Part shown: one piece after another, positions 9,254 to 18,159 of the stretch
How positions within the stretch are numbered: the stretch's first letter is position 1
How the letters are laid out: each line of letters begins with the position of its first letter
DNA from: an uncultured Tateyamaria sp.
GTDB lineage: Bacteria > Pseudomonadota > Alphaproteobacteria > Rhodobacterales > Rhodobacteraceae
Length of the DNA stretch: 64,000 nt
Reading direction: 5' to 3'
Assembly (NCBI RefSeq): GCF_947497045.1
Contig: NZ_CANMEU010000002.1
Location: 62,001-126,000, forward strand
Notes under the pieces: model-generated
Told to the model about the DNA's origin: nothing
Databases searched by the model: none
Seen by the model: the letters and a program-made list of their open reading frames with translations, nothing else
Program-made: the position numbers and the translations under genes

Positions 9254-10161
9254 GAACGGTGTTCGTCGGAGCGGTAGAAGGCTCGCGTGCCGCGCTTGCC
9301 GCGATTTGCAAGGCCGGCCATGCGCCCAATCTGGTGGTGACACTGCCCACAGACCTGGCACGGCGTCATTCGGACTTTGCCGATCTTGGGCCAATCGCCG
9401 CACAATATGACATCCCCGTTCACCGGACCGAGAAAAGCGACGCCCCCGACACCCATGCCGCTATTGCGGCAATCGACCCCGACATTATCATGGTCATTGG
9501 CTGGTCCCAGATTTGCGGACCTGCGTTCCGGGCGCTGGCCAGGCATGGTGCCATAGGGTTTCACCCTTCGGCCCTGCCGCAGTTGCGCGGGCGCGGTGTC
9601 ATTCCATGGACCATCTTGATGGGCGGTGCGCAGGCGGGGGCCAGCCTGTTCTGGCTTGATGATGGGGTGGACACGGGCGACATCGCCGCGCAGCGCCGCT
9701 TTGCCATCGACCCCGAGGCCGAAACCGCCCGCAGTCTCTATGATAAGGTGATTGACGCCTTGCAAGACATGCTGCCCGCCCTTTTGTCTGACCTCAAGGC
9801 AGGTCAGCGTCCCGCAATGGCGCAGGATGAGACGCAGGCCTCTGTCTGTGCCCGGCGCCGGCCCAGTGACGGGCTGATCGACTGGGCCAGACCAGCGCGC
9901 GACATTCACCGACTGATCCGTGCGGCAGGTCCCCCCTATCCCGGTGCCTTCACGACCAACGCCGCTGGAGAGACGCTGGTGATCACCGCTGCGCAGATAT
10001 GCCCGCGGGATGGATATTACATCGGTCTGCCCGGTCAGGTGCAGGCGGTCACATCCGACCACTTCACGATCTATTGCGGCGATGGCGCGTGCCTTGATGT
10101 GACGGCCTGGTCTGGTGCCGCGCCCGCCCGACACACCCACCTTGGAAGGAGCCAGCCATGA
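9250..10161 (+). CDS. Sugar N-formyltransferase (methionyl-tRNA formyltransferase-like)
   Basis: A 303-aa protein with the formyltransferase fold: a Rossmann-like N-terminal half, GFHPSALPQLRGRG (residues 103-116) and DDGVDTGDI (137-145), followed by an Fmt-type C-terminal domain. His105 and Asp141 match the catalytic His and Asp of Fmt/ArnA, but the usual Asn two residues before the His is Gly103. Related proteins in O-antigen loci transfer a formyl group from N10-formyl-THF to an amino sugar. It is coupled by ATGA overlaps to the sugar transferase upstream and the PIG-L deacetylase downstream, which would create or expose a free amine. Housekeeping Fmt is unlikely in this setting. Confidence 0.8.
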   Translation: MRTVFVGAVEGSRAALAAICKAGHAPNLVVTLPTDLARRHSDFADLGPIAAQYDIPVHRTEKSDAPDTHAAIAAIDPDIIMVIGWSQICGPAFRALARHGAIGFHPSALPQLRGRGVIPWTILMGGAQAGASLFWLDDGVDTGDIAAQRRFAIDPEAETARSLYDKVIDALQDMLPALLSDLKAGQRPAMAQDETQASVCARRRPSDGLIDWARPARDIHRLIRAAGPPYPGAFTTNAAGETLVITAAQICPRDGYYIGLPGQVQAVTSDHFTIYCGDGACLDVTAWSGAAPARHTHLGRSQP

Positions 10162-10865
10162 GCGCCCTGCCCGGCCTGTTTGGCCAACCCGATCCCGATG
10201 GCCGCCCGGTTCTGGTGGTCGCACCGCATCCCGATGACGAGGTTTTGGGCGTGGGCGGCACCATGGCACGGCTCGCGCGCGCCGGGCACAATGTGCATGT
10301 TGCGGTCGTGACCAGCGGCCAGCCGCCCCGCTTTGACGCGGCGCAAATTGCGACAGTACGGGCCGAGGCTGGTGCCGCCCACGCCCATCTCAACATCGCG
10401 CAGACCCATTTGCTGGACTTTCCGGCCGCCGAACTGGCCGAACACCCCCATGGCGCACTGAATGAGGGGTTGGGCGATTTGATCCGCACCCTTGACCCGC
10501 ACACCGTCTTTGCCCCCCACCCCGGCGATATCCACATGGATCACCAACTGACGTTCCTGTCGACGCTGGTGGCCAGCCGCCCGCATCAGGCGCGCTTTCC
10601 CACCACCATCCTGGCTTATGAAACCCTGTCCGAAACGAACTGGAATGCGCCCTATCTGACGCCCGCATTTCTGCCCAACGTGTTTGTGGACATCACCGAC
10701 ACGCTCGAGGACAAACTGGCCGCATTTGCCTGCTTTGTCAGTCAGGTGCGTGCCGCCCCGCACGAACGCTCGATCCAGAGCCTGCACGCGCTTGCCACCC
10801 TGCGCGGTGCCACCGTGCACCGCACCGCCGCCGAGGGCTTTGTCCTCGTCCGTGCCGTCCTTTGA
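10158..10865 (+). CDS. PIG-L/LmbE family N-acetyl-sugar deacetylase
   Basis: A 235-aa zinc hydrolase of the LmbE/PIG-L family, which removes N-acetyl groups from sugars such as GlcNAc linked to lipids or nucleotides. The zinc motif APHPDDE is at residues 22-28, and the second zinc-ligand motif HMDHQ lies near residue 120. It overlaps the formyltransferase gene in an ATGA and is followed 21 nt later by an aminotransferase. The pairing of deacetylase with formyltransferase suggests replacement of acetyl by formyl on one amino sugar. The exact substrate is unknown. Confidence 0.86.
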   Translation: MSALPGLFGQPDPDGRPVLVVAPHPDDEVLGVGGTMARLARAGHNVHVAVVTSGQPPRFDAAQIATVRAEAGAAHAHLNIAQTHLLDFPAAELAEHPHGALNEGLGDLIRTLDPHTVFAPHPGDIHMDHQLTFLSTLVASRPHQARFPTTILAYETLSETNWNAPYLTPAFLPNVFVDITDTLEDKLAAFACFVSQVRAAPHERSIQSLHALATLRGATVHRTAAEGFVLVRAVL

Positions 10866-10886
10866 TCCCAGAACCGGAGAATGCCC

Positions 10887-12074
10887 ATGTCCCGCTGGCC
10901 CATATATGATGATGAACAGATCGCTGCCGTCACGGCGGTGCTGAAATCCGGCAAGGTCAACGCCTGGACGGGGTTTGACGTGACCGCGTTCGAGGATGCC
11001 TATTGCGCCTATACGGGTGCGTCCTTTGCGATTGCGATGGCCAACGGATCGGTAACGCTGGATGCGGCCCTGCGCGCGCTTGACCTTGAGCCGGGGGACG
11101 AGGTGATCGTGACCCCGCGCAGCTTTGTCGCCTCGGCGGCGTGCGTGATGCTTGCGGGCGGCGTGCCCGTCTTTGCCGATATAGACCCTGACACGCAGAA
11201 CATTACCCCCGAAACCATCGCCCCGCTGATCACGCCGCGCACGCGCGGGATCATCCCCGTTCACCTTGCGGGCTGGCCCTGTGACATGGCAGAGATCATG
11301 GCGTTGGCCGCGGCCCACGGGCTGTGGGTGATTGAGGATTGTGCGCAAGCGCATGGTGCAATGATTGGCGCGCGCCATGTGGGTACCTTTGGCACCTTCG
11401 CCTCGTTTTCCTTCTGTCAGGACAAGATTATGACGACGGGCGGCGAAGGTGGCATGCTGCTGACCGAGGACCCGCAGCTGTGGGACCGTGCGTGGAGCTT
11501 CAAGGATCATGGCAAAAGCTATGCGGTGGTCCACGCCGATGATCATCCCGCCGGCTTTCGTTGGCTGCACCGGGGTGAGCCCGGCACCAACCTGCGCATG
11601 ACGGGCATGTCGGCGGCCATCGGGCGCGTCCAGCTTGCGCGGTTGAACGAGTGGCGCGCGATCCGCACCGCTCACGCCGACATTCTGAGCGAAACGCTGT
11701 CGGGATGCAGCGCGTTTCGCGTCGTGTCCCCGCCCGCGGGCATCACTCATGCGTGGTACCGCTATTATGCCTTCGTTGAACCGTCGGCCTTGGCGGCAGG
11801 GTGGTCACGGGACCGTATCCTGGCCGAGATCGCAGAGGCCGGGTTTCCCGCCTTTTCGGGCAGTTGCTCTGAAATCTACCGCGAAGAGATGTTTCGCGCC
11901 CGTGGCATAGGCCCGTCCGCGCCCCTGCCTGTTGCAAAATCGCTTGGCGAAACCAGCCTTGCCTTTCTGATCGACCCAAGCTGGTCACAGGACGAGATCG
12001 CCGATCTTGCTCGGACCGTCGCGCGGATCGGGCGGATGGCCGAGCGGCGCAGCCCTGTGGCGTCACCTGCTTGA
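10887..12074 (+). CDS. DegT/DnrJ/EryC1 family sugar aminotransferase
   Basis: A 395-aa PLP enzyme that would aminate a keto-sugar nucleotide. The fold-type I features are GKVNAWTG near the N-terminus, the ANGSVTLDAAL segment, WVIEDCAQAHGA with the PLP-binding Asp, and SFCQDKIMTTGEGG-like sequence in which the Lys forms the Schiff base (read here as DKIMTTGGEGG). The second ATG at 10887 is chosen because GGAGA lies 6 nt before it, whereas it touches the ATG at 10881. It probably acts on the 4-keto product of the PglF-like dehydratase, like PglE. It converges with the epimerase gene and no strong terminator was seen between them. Confidence 0.85.
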   Translation: MSRWPIYDDEQIAAVTAVLKSGKVNAWTGFDVTAFEDAYCAYTGASFAIAMANGSVTLDAALRALDLEPGDEVIVTPRSFVASAACVMLAGGVPVFADIDPDTQNITPETIAPLITPRTRGIIPVHLAGWPCDMAEIMALAAAHGLWVIEDCAQAHGAMIGARHVGTFGTFASFSFCQDKIMTTGGEGGMLLTEDPQLWDRAWSFKDHGKSYAVVHADDHPAGFRWLHRGEPGTNLRMTGMSAAIGRVQLARLNEWRAIRTAHADILSETLSGCSAFRVVSPPAGITHAWYRYYAFVEPSALAAGWSRDRILAEIAEAGFPAFSGSCSEIYREEMFRARGIGPSAPLPVAKSLGETSLAFLIDPSWSQDEIADLARTVARIGRMAERRSPVASPA

Positions 12075-12108
12075 TGTATCACTTTAAAATTGCGGCGCAG
12101 GCATCTGT

Positions 12109-13110
12109 TTAAGAATAATAATCTCTGTACCAGTCAACGAAAGCGGCCACGCCATCGGGCACCGACGTTTGCGGCGTGTACCCGGTCAGCTCGGATAACA
12201 GCGTCTCATCCGCCCATGTGGCGGGCACGTCGCCGGGTTGCATATCCATCATGTTTCGCGTGGCCTTGCGGCCCAAAGAGGTCTCGATCGCTTCGATAAA
12301 GTCGAGCAATCGCACAGGTGCCCCATTGCCGATGTTCACGATACGATAAGGGGCCACCGGGGACAGACTGTCGCTTTGGCCCACGGGTGCGTCACGTTCT
12401 GGCGGGACATCCATCAACAGCCGGATCGCGTTCACAAGGTCGGTGACATAGGTAAAGTCCCGCTCCATATTGCCGTGATTGTAGACGTCGATGGGGTCCC
12501 CTTGCAGGATCGCGCGGGTGAACTTGAACAGCGCCATGTCCGGGCGCCCCCATGGCCCATACACGGTAAAGAACCGGAACATCGTGACCGGCATGTGATA
12601 AAGATGCGCATAGGAATGGGCCATCGCCTCATTCGCCTTTTTCGTGGCCGCATAGAACGACATCTGCGTGTCGGCCTTGTGCGTCTCGGCATAAGGCATG
12701 TCGGCATTGGCCCCGTAAATCGACGACGTTGACGCCATCAGCAGATGCGCGCAGGGCGTGGCGCGCACCGCCTCAAGCAGGTTGTAGGTGCCGATGATAT
12801 TGGCATCCACATAGGATCGCGGGTTGTCGATGGAATAACGCACGCCTGCCTGCGCGGCGAGGTGGACAATCACGTCCGGTTTCTCGGCAATCACCAGATC
12901 GTGCAGCGCGCCATCGGTTTCCAGCCGTTCATTCACCACGCGAAACTGTGGTGATTGCTGCAGCATCTGCTGGCGCCGCTCTTTGAGCGTCACATCATAG
13001 TAATCAGTCAGCGCATCAAAACCGACGACCTCGCAGCCGTCCTCCAGCAACCGCTTGCACAGATGATAGCCGATGAACCCCGCCGAGCCTGTTACCAGAA
13101 CCTTGGTCAT
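12109..13110 (-). CDS. UDP-glucuronate 4-epimerase (NAD-dependent epimerase)
   Basis: A 333-aa SDR epimerase that interconverts UDP-glucuronate and UDP-galacturonate. The N-terminus has VLVTGSAGFIGYHL, the catalytic segment reads STSSIYG and FYAATKKANE (YxxxK), and FFTVYGPWGRPDMAL is the characteristic stretch of the LpsL/GalE6 group. It overlaps UDP-glucose dehydrogenase by 4 nt (ATGA) and would use that enzyme's product directly. The pair supplies galacturonic acid for the surface polysaccharide. The upstream gene provides its promoter. Confidence 0.92.
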   Translation of the reverse strand: MTKVLVTGSAGFIGYHLCKRLLEDGCEVVGFDALTDYYDVTLKERRQQMLQQSPQFRVVNERLETDGALHDLVIAEKPDVIVHLAAQAGVRYSIDNPRSYVDANIIGTYNLLEAVRATPCAHLLMASTSSIYGANADMPYAETHKADTQMSFYAATKKANEAMAHSYAHLYHMPVTMFRFFTVYGPWGRPDMALFKFTRAILQGDPIDVYNHGNMERDFTYVTDLVNAIRLLMDVPPERDAPVGQSDSLSPVAPYRIVNIGNGAPVRLLDFIEAIETSLGRKATRNMMDMQPGDVPATWADETLLSELTGYTPQTSVPDGVAAFVDWYRDYYS

Positions 13111-14441
13111 TGCGCGGTCTCCTCTTTCTGCCAGGCGACACGCCCGATACTGTCATAGGCTGCAAAGCCCGCCTTTTCAGCATCTTGTGCGGCGTAGATA
13201 TTGCGCAAATCGGCCATATGCGGCGTGGCCATGCTGCGCGCGAGGCGTTTGAGGTCCAGAGCGCGAAATTCGTTCCATTCGGTGAGCGTGACGACGAGAT
13301 CGGCGTTCTCGCACGCTTCATAGGCATCCTCGACCCAATCAACACCGGGCAACAAGCCTTCGCCCTCGTGACGTCCCTGCGGGTCGGTGACGCGGACCTT
13401 GGCCCCTGCCCCGATCAGTGCAGGCACGATGGTCAGCGACGGTGCGTCGCGCATGTCGTCGGTGTTGGGTTTGAAGGTGACCCCCAGAACCGCCACGGTC
13501 TTGCCCGCCAGCCGATCCCCGCACAGCGCAAAGATCTTGTCGATCATCCGACGCTTGATCTCCTCGTTGACCTTGATGACCGTCTCGGTGATCTGCATCG
13601 GCACGGCGTGTTCCTGACCGATGCGGGCCAGCGCGCGGGTGTCCTTGGGAAAGCAGGACCCACCATAGCCCGGCCCGGCATGCAGGAACTTGTTGCCGAT
13701 CCGCCCATCCAGCCCCATCCCTTGCGAGACCTGCTTGATGTCGGCACCCGTGCGTTCGCACAGCATCGCGATCTCGTTGATGAAGGTGATCTTGGTCGCC
13801 AGAAACGCGTTGGCGGCATATTTGATCATCTCCGCACTTTCCAGATCCGTGGTGACGATGGGGAAGTCGCGCAAATAGAGGGGGCGATAGATCTCGGCCA
13901 TGACATCGGCGGCGCGGTCGGTCTGCACCCCGACCACAACGCGGTCCGGCTTCATAAAGTCATCTATGGCTGCCCCTTCGCGCAGAAATTCAGGGTTGCT
14001 GGCCACGTCAAAATCGAGGGACGGATTGGCGGCGCGCACGACCTCCTCGACCTGCCGGTTGGTGCCCACGGGCACGGTCGATTTGGTCACGATCACCACA
14101 TAGGTCCGGGCGAGCCTTGCGATCTCCTCGGCGGCGGCCATCACATAGGTCAAATCCGCATGCCCATCGCCGCGCCGCGTGGGCGTGCCCACAGCGATAA
14201 ACACAGCCCCGGCCCCGTCAATCGCGCTGGCAAGGTCGGTGGTGAAACTCAGCCGCCCGGCCTCGACATTGCGTACCATCAGTGCCTCAAGACCGGGTTC
14301 ATAGATCGGAACCTCGCCGCGCAGCAACATGTCGATTTTGGTCGCATCTTTGTCGACACAAGTCACCGTGTGTCCAAAATCGGAGAAACAGACACCCGAC
14401 ACAAGGCCAACATAGCCCGTGCCGATTACCGCAATTTTCAT
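13107..14441 (-). CDS. ugd: UDP-glucose 6-dehydrogenase
   Basis: A 444-aa enzyme that oxidises UDP-glucose to UDP-glucuronate with two NAD+. The N-terminal NAD fold begins KIAVIGTGYVGLVSG, the SNPEFLREG and AEMIKYAANAFLATKITFINE helices follow, and the catalytic cysteine lies in PGYGGSCFPKDT. Length is normal for the family. It is the first gene of a two-gene operon with the epimerase, and its upstream 170 bp separates it from phoB and carries an inverted repeat (14503-14516). Confidence 0.96.
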   Translation of the reverse strand: MKIAVIGTGYVGLVSGVCFSDFGHTVTCVDKDATKIDMLLRGEVPIYEPGLEALMVRNVEAGRLSFTTDLASAIDGAGAVFIAVGTPTRRGDGHADLTYVMAAAEEIARLARTYVVIVTKSTVPVGTNRQVEEVVRAANPSLDFDVASNPEFLREGAAIDDFMKPDRVVVGVQTDRAADVMAEIYRPLYLRDFPIVTTDLESAEMIKYAANAFLATKITFINEIAMLCERTGADIKQVSQGMGLDGRIGNKFLHAGPGYGGSCFPKDTRALARIGQEHAVPMQITETVIKVNEEIKRRMIDKIFALCGDRLAGKTVAVLGVTFKPNTDDMRDAPSLTIVPALIGAGAKVRVTDPQGRHEGEGLLPGVDWVEDAYEACENADLVVTLTEWNEFRALDLKRLARSMATPHMADLRNIYAAQDAEKAGFAAYDSIGRVAWQKEETAQ

Positions 14442-14502
14442 GGGAATGCCCTTCTGGCCAGTCGCCGTCTTTATCGTAAAATGATATTCAGTTGTAAAAA
14501 AA

Positions 14503-14516
14503 CATTAGTGCTAATG
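14503..14516. promoter_or_regulatory. Inverted repeat upstream of ugd
   Basis: The sequence CATTAG-TG-CTAATG is a 6+6 bp inverted repeat with a 2-bp centre, in an AT-rich stretch about 60 bp before the ugd start. The position suits a repressor or activator operator controlling uronic-acid sugar supply. There is no match to a named operator that I can assert. Confidence 0.35.
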
Positions 14517-14611
14517 CACATGTTTATACAGTGGTATCAGCGGTTTCGCCAGTGTTTCGCGCCGCACTTATTTCAAAAAATGCGGTTTGAGGCTGAAACG
14601 CGCGCAGGGCC

Positions 14612-15301
14612 TTAGCCCAAGGCGTAGCCCGCACCGCGCACGGTACGCACCGGATCGCCGCCCCCGTGATGGGTCAACGCCTTGCGCAGCCGCCCGATAT
14701 GGACGTCCACCGTGCGCGTATCGACATAGATGTCACGCCCCCAGACCCGATCGAGCAATTGCTCGCGGCTCCAGACCCGGCCGGGTTTTTCCATGAAGGT
14801 GCTCAACAGGCGGAATTCGGTTGGCCCCAGCTTCAACTCTTGGGGGCCGCGCGTGACTTTGTGGCTTTCGGAGTCCAGCACGATGTCGTCATATTCCAGC
14901 CGCTGCCCCACGGTCGAGGGGCGCACGCGGCGCAATTGGCTGCGCACGCGCGCCATCAGTTCGATCACGGAATAGGGTTTGACCACATAGTCATCCGCAC
15001 CCGTTTCAAGCCCGCGCACCTTGTCCACCTCTTCGGAGCGGGCCGAGAGCATGATGACCGGAATGCTGCGTGTCTCCGGCCTGATCTTGAGGCGGCGGCA
15101 CACTTCGATGCCCGACAGGTTCGGCATCATCCAGTCCAGCACGATGATGTCGGGCACGTCCTCATCCACGAGCAACAGCGCCTCTTCGCCGTTTTGGGCA
15201 CGGCTGACGGCAAAGCCTTCGGCCTCAAGGTTGTAGGCCAGCACTTCACGCTGTGCGGGCTCGTCTTCGACAACCAGAACGCGGGGCTGACCGGCAGACA
15301 T
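14612..15301 (-). CDS. phoB: Phosphate regulon response regulator PhoB
   Basis: A 229-aa OmpR/PhoB-type regulator. The receiver domain (about 1-125) has the acidic pair VVEDE, the phospho-acceptor Asp56 in IVLDWMMP, a conserved Thr/Ser position at IMLSAR and Lys in VVKPYS. A winged-helix DNA-binding domain follows (KLGPTEFRLL, SREQLLDRVWG, VDVHIGRLRKAL). GGAGAA precedes the ATG. It is the last gene of the pst-phoU-phoB operon and would bind the PHO box at 20843-20871. Its kinase PhoR is encoded at the other end of the cluster. Confidence 0.97.
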   Translation of the reverse strand: MSAGQPRVLVVEDEPAQREVLAYNLEAEGFAVSRAQNGEEALLLVDEDVPDIIVLDWMMPNLSGIEVCRRLKIRPETRSIPVIMLSARSEEVDKVRGLETGADDYVVKPYSVIELMARVRSQLRRVRPSTVGQRLEYDDIVLDSESHKVTRGPQELKLGPTEFRLLSTFMEKPGRVWSREQLLDRVWGRDIYVDTRTVDVHIGRLRKALTHHGGGDPVRTVRGAGYALG

Positions 15302-15313
15302 GTGCGTGTTCTC

Positions 15314-16015
15314 CTAGAGGGAAAGCGAGGTTTTATCGGCCTTCTGGCGCGGATCGTCGGGAGTCGTGCCGGTGACCAGATAGACCACCTGTTCGGCAAT
15401 CGAGGTCACGTGGTCGCCCATCCGCTCCACGTTCTTGGCGATGAAATGCAGGTGCATGCAGGCCGTGATGTTGCGCGGGTCCTCCATCATAAATGTGAGG
15501 AATTCACGGAACAGGGCGTTGTACATCTGGTCGACTTCGGCGTCGCGGTCGATCACATCCTGCGCCAGTTCCGCGTCGCGCGCCACGTAAGCGTCCAGCG
15601 CGTCCTTGAGCATCCGGTTGACCTCTTTGGCCATGCGGCGCAGCGCGGCGGCACTGTCGTTCACGGGTGCCATCTGCGACAGAACCCCCGTGCGCTTGGC
15701 CATGTTTTTCGCATAGTCGCCAATACGTTCGAGGTTGGCGCTCACCTTCATCACCGACAGCACAAGGCGTAGGTCGATCGCCGTGGGTGCGCGCAGGGCG
15801 ATGACGCGGGCGGCCTCTTCGTTGATTGCCTCCTCAAGCGCGTCGATGGCCTTGTCGGCCTTGCGCACGGTTTCAGCCCGTTCCTCATCGCGGCTTTCAA
15901 GGCTGATGGCGGCCTCAAGGATGGCGTTTTCAACCAGCCCGCCCATTTTCATAATCTGGGCCTGAATCGCCTCAAGATCGCGGTCAAAGGCGGATGCAAT
16001 ATGTAGATCGTTCAT
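15314..16015 (-). CDS. phoU: Phosphate signalling complex protein PhoU
   Basis: A 233-aa all-helical protein made of two PhoU repeats (about residues 10-115 and 118-220). Each contains the E/DxxxD metal-binding helices, seen as ERIGDYAKNMAKR and ERMGDHVTSIAEQ. PhoU keeps PhoR inactive when the PstSCAB transporter reports adequate phosphate. AAGGAG lies upstream of the start, and the gene is 12 nt from pstB and phoB on either side, so it is co-transcribed with both. Confidence 0.97.
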   Translation of the reverse strand: MNDLHIASAFDRDLEAIQAQIMKMGGLVENAILEAAISLESRDEERAETVRKADKAIDALEEAINEEAARVIALRAPTAIDLRLVLSVMKVSANLERIGDYAKNMAKRTGVLSQMAPVNDSAAALRRMAKEVNRMLKDALDAYVARDAELAQDVIDRDAEVDQMYNALFREFLTFMMEDPRNITACMHLHFIAKNVERMGDHVTSIAEQVVYLVTGTTPDDPRQKADKTSLSL

Positions 16016-16027
16016 AGCGTGCTCTCC

Positions 16028-16825
16028 TTAGCCGATGCGGCCAGTGATGTAGCTTTCGGTGCGCGGATCGACCGGGTTGGTAAATATCTGCCCGGTTTCA
16101 CCGTATTCCACGAGGTTGCCGAGATGGAAGAACGCGGTCTTTTGGCTGACGCGCGCGGCCTGCTGCATGGAGTGGGTGACGATCACCACGGAATAGTTGG
16201 TGCGCAGCTCATCAATCAATTCCTCGACTTGCGCCGTGGCGATGGGATCGAGCGCCGAACAGGGTTCGTCCATCAGCAGCACTTCGGGTTCGGTGGCTAC
16301 GGCGCGTGCGATGCACAGACGCTGTTGCTGTCCGCCCGACAGACCCGTGCCGGGGGCACTCAGGCGGTCTTTGACCTCGTCCCAGATGGCGGCACGGCGC
16401 AAGGATTTCTCAACGATATCATCGAGATCGCCTTTGTTCTTCGCCAATCCGTGAATACGCGGCCCGTAGGCCACATTGTCATAGATCGATTTGGGGAACG
16501 GGTTGGGTTTTTGAAACACCATGCCCACTTTGGCCCGCAGCTGGACGGGGTCCACTTTGGGGTCGTAGATGTCCTCGCCGTCAATCAGGATATCGCCTTG
16601 CACGCGGCACACTTCAATTGTGTCGTTCATCCTGTTGATACAACGCAAGAAAGTGGACTTGCCACAGCCTGATGGGCCGATGAACGCAGTCACGGTCTTG
16701 TCTTCGATATCCACGTCCACGTCCTTGATGGCGTGGTTGTCGCCATAGTGGACCTGCACGTTTCTGGCCGCGATCTTGACGTCGTTTGTGTCCACGTCTC
16801 TCTCCACAATTCTCATATCTCTCAT
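16028..16825 (-). CDS. pstB: Phosphate ABC transporter ATP-binding protein PstB
   Basis: A 265-aa ABC ATPase. Walker [10 protein letters not shown], signature LSGGQQQRL, Walker B VLLMDEP and the H-loop VTHSMQQA are all visible, and LRCINRMND after Walker A is typical of PstB. It powers high-affinity phosphate import with PstA and PstC. The start at 16825 has AGGGG about 8 nt upstream; the in-frame ATG three codons later is an alternative. It lies 11 nt after pstA. Confidence 0.97.
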   Translation of the reverse strand: MRDMRIVERDVDTNDVKIAARNVQVHYGDNHAIKDVDVDIEDKTVTAFIGPSGCGKSTFLRCINRMNDTIEVCRVQGDILIDGEDIYDPKVDPVQLRAKVGMVFQKPNPFPKSIYDNVAYGPRIHGLAKNKGDLDDIVEKSLRRAAIWDEVKDRLSAPGTGLSGGQQQRLCIARAVATEPEVLLMDEPCSALDPIATAQVEELIDELRTNYSVVIVTHSMQQAARVSQKTAFFHLGNLVEYGETGQIFTNPVDPRTESYITGRIG

Positions 16826-16836
16826 CGGCTTGACCC

Positions 16837-18159
16837 CTACCAGCGACGTTCAAAGCGACGCCGCAGGATCACGGCGATGGTGTTCATCGTAATCAGGAAG
16901 GCCAGCAGGATGATGATGCCACCCCAGGCCTTTTCGTAAAACCCCGGATCGGCGCGGCTGGCCCAGGTGTAGATCTGGGCAGGCATGGCCGAGTTGGCGT
17001 CCGTAAACCCGGCCAGGAACCCTTCGGGATACTCCCGCGCCACAAAGCCGACCATGCCGATCAGGAGCAGCGGGGCGGTTTCCCCAAGTGCCTGCGCCAG
17101 TCCGATGATCGTGCCCGTCAGGATGCCCGGCATCGCAAGCGGCAGCACATGGTGGAACACCGACTGCATCTTGCTGGCCCCGACCCCCAGTGCGGCATCC
17201 CGGATCGATTGGGGCACCGCATTCAACGAGGCGCGCGTCGAGATGATGATCGTGGGCAGCGTCATCAGCGTCAGCACGAGGCCCCCAACGAGGGGCGCGG
17301 ATTGCGGCAGCCCGGCGAACTGGATGAACACGGCCAGACCCAGAATACCGAACACGATCGAGGGTACGGCAGCGAGGTTCGAGATGTTGACCTCGATCAG
17401 GTCGGTCCAGCGGTTCTTGGGGGCGAATTCCTCAAGATAGATGGAGGCAGCGACCCCGATGGGCAACGACAGGAACAGCACCACCAGCATCATAAAGAAC
17501 GACCCGATGACCGAGGCCCCAAGGCCTGCACCGCCCGGATTGTCCACGCCTGAATCCGTCCCGGTGATGAAATTCCAGTTGAACGCACCCTTGATGATCC
17601 CCGCCTCTTCCAGTGCGTCCACCAGATCAAGATCCGCGGCCATCAGGAACCGGCTGTCGACCAGCGTGCCGCGTGTGATCCGCCCGTTCAGGTACCCATC
17701 TACGCGCGAGGATGCAGCAAGTTCGAAGCTGACAGGCGTGCCGATCCGGTCCGGGTTTTCCTTGAAAAACTCGCGGATCGTCCCGCCGGGTTTACCCACC
17801 AGCCGCTCGATTGCCTTGGCATCGAAATCGACCGCGAGCCCCCGTGCATTCAACTGCCCCTCAAGGGCGGCAATAAAGAAATTCTCGTACGCCTTGGTCT
17901 TGAGCATCTTGCTCTCGGCCTCGTCAATGGCCGCCTGGCTGAGGGTGAATTCAACGTCCACCACGGTCTGCGTGAAGGCAGGAAGGCCCGAACGCAGGAT
18001 GGATCCGAACAGAAACAGCAGGAACAAAAGGCCAATGCTGATCGCGACGATCCCATAGGCGCGGAAGCGGCGCTCGGCAGCATTGCGTTTGCGGGTGCGG
18101 GCGTCAGTGACGGTCAGGCCCTTCCGGGGCGCGCCGCTGTCCAGGCTTGCGTCAGTCAT
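16837..18159 (-). CDS. pstA: Phosphate ABC transporter permease PstA
   Basis: A 440-aa inner-membrane permease. A first helix near residues 33-52 is followed by an unusually long periplasmic insertion of about 130 residues before the five-helix permease core, which has the EAA-type loop around [21 protein letters not shown]. Alphaproteobacterial PstA proteins often carry this insertion, which makes them longer than the roughly 300-aa enterobacterial form. The ATG overlaps the pstC stop (TGATG). Confidence 0.94.
   Translation of the reverse strand: MTDASLDSGAPRKGLTVTDARTRKRNAAERRFRAYGIVAISIGLLFLLFLFGSILRSGLPAFTQTVVDVEFTLSQAAIDEAESKMLKTKAYENFFIAALEGQLNARGLAVDFDAKAIERLVGKPGGTIREFFKENPDRIGTPVSFELAASSRVDGYLNGRITRGTLVDSRFLMAADLDLVDALEEAGIIKGAFNWNFITGTDSGVDNPGGAGLGASVIGSFFMMLVVLFLSLPIGVAASIYLEEFAPKNRWTDLIEVNISNLAAVPSIVFGILGLAVFIQFAGLPQSAPLVGGLVLTLMTLPTIIISTRASLNAVPQSIRDAALGVGASKMQSVFHHVLPLAMPGILTGTIIGLAQALGETAPLLLIGMVGFVAREYPEGFLAGFTDANSAMPAQIYTWASRADPGFYEKAWGGIIILLAFLITMNTIAVILRRRFERRW

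Noticed and set aside
10071-11750. Very long minus-strand frame across the deacetylase and aminotransferase genes
   Set aside because: It spans two well-supported plus-strand genes and their boundary, and has no recognisable domain or start site.
13110-14615. 501-codon plus-strand frame opposite ugd
   Set aside because: Ugd is unambiguous (NAD fold and catalytic Cys); the antisense frame has no motif.
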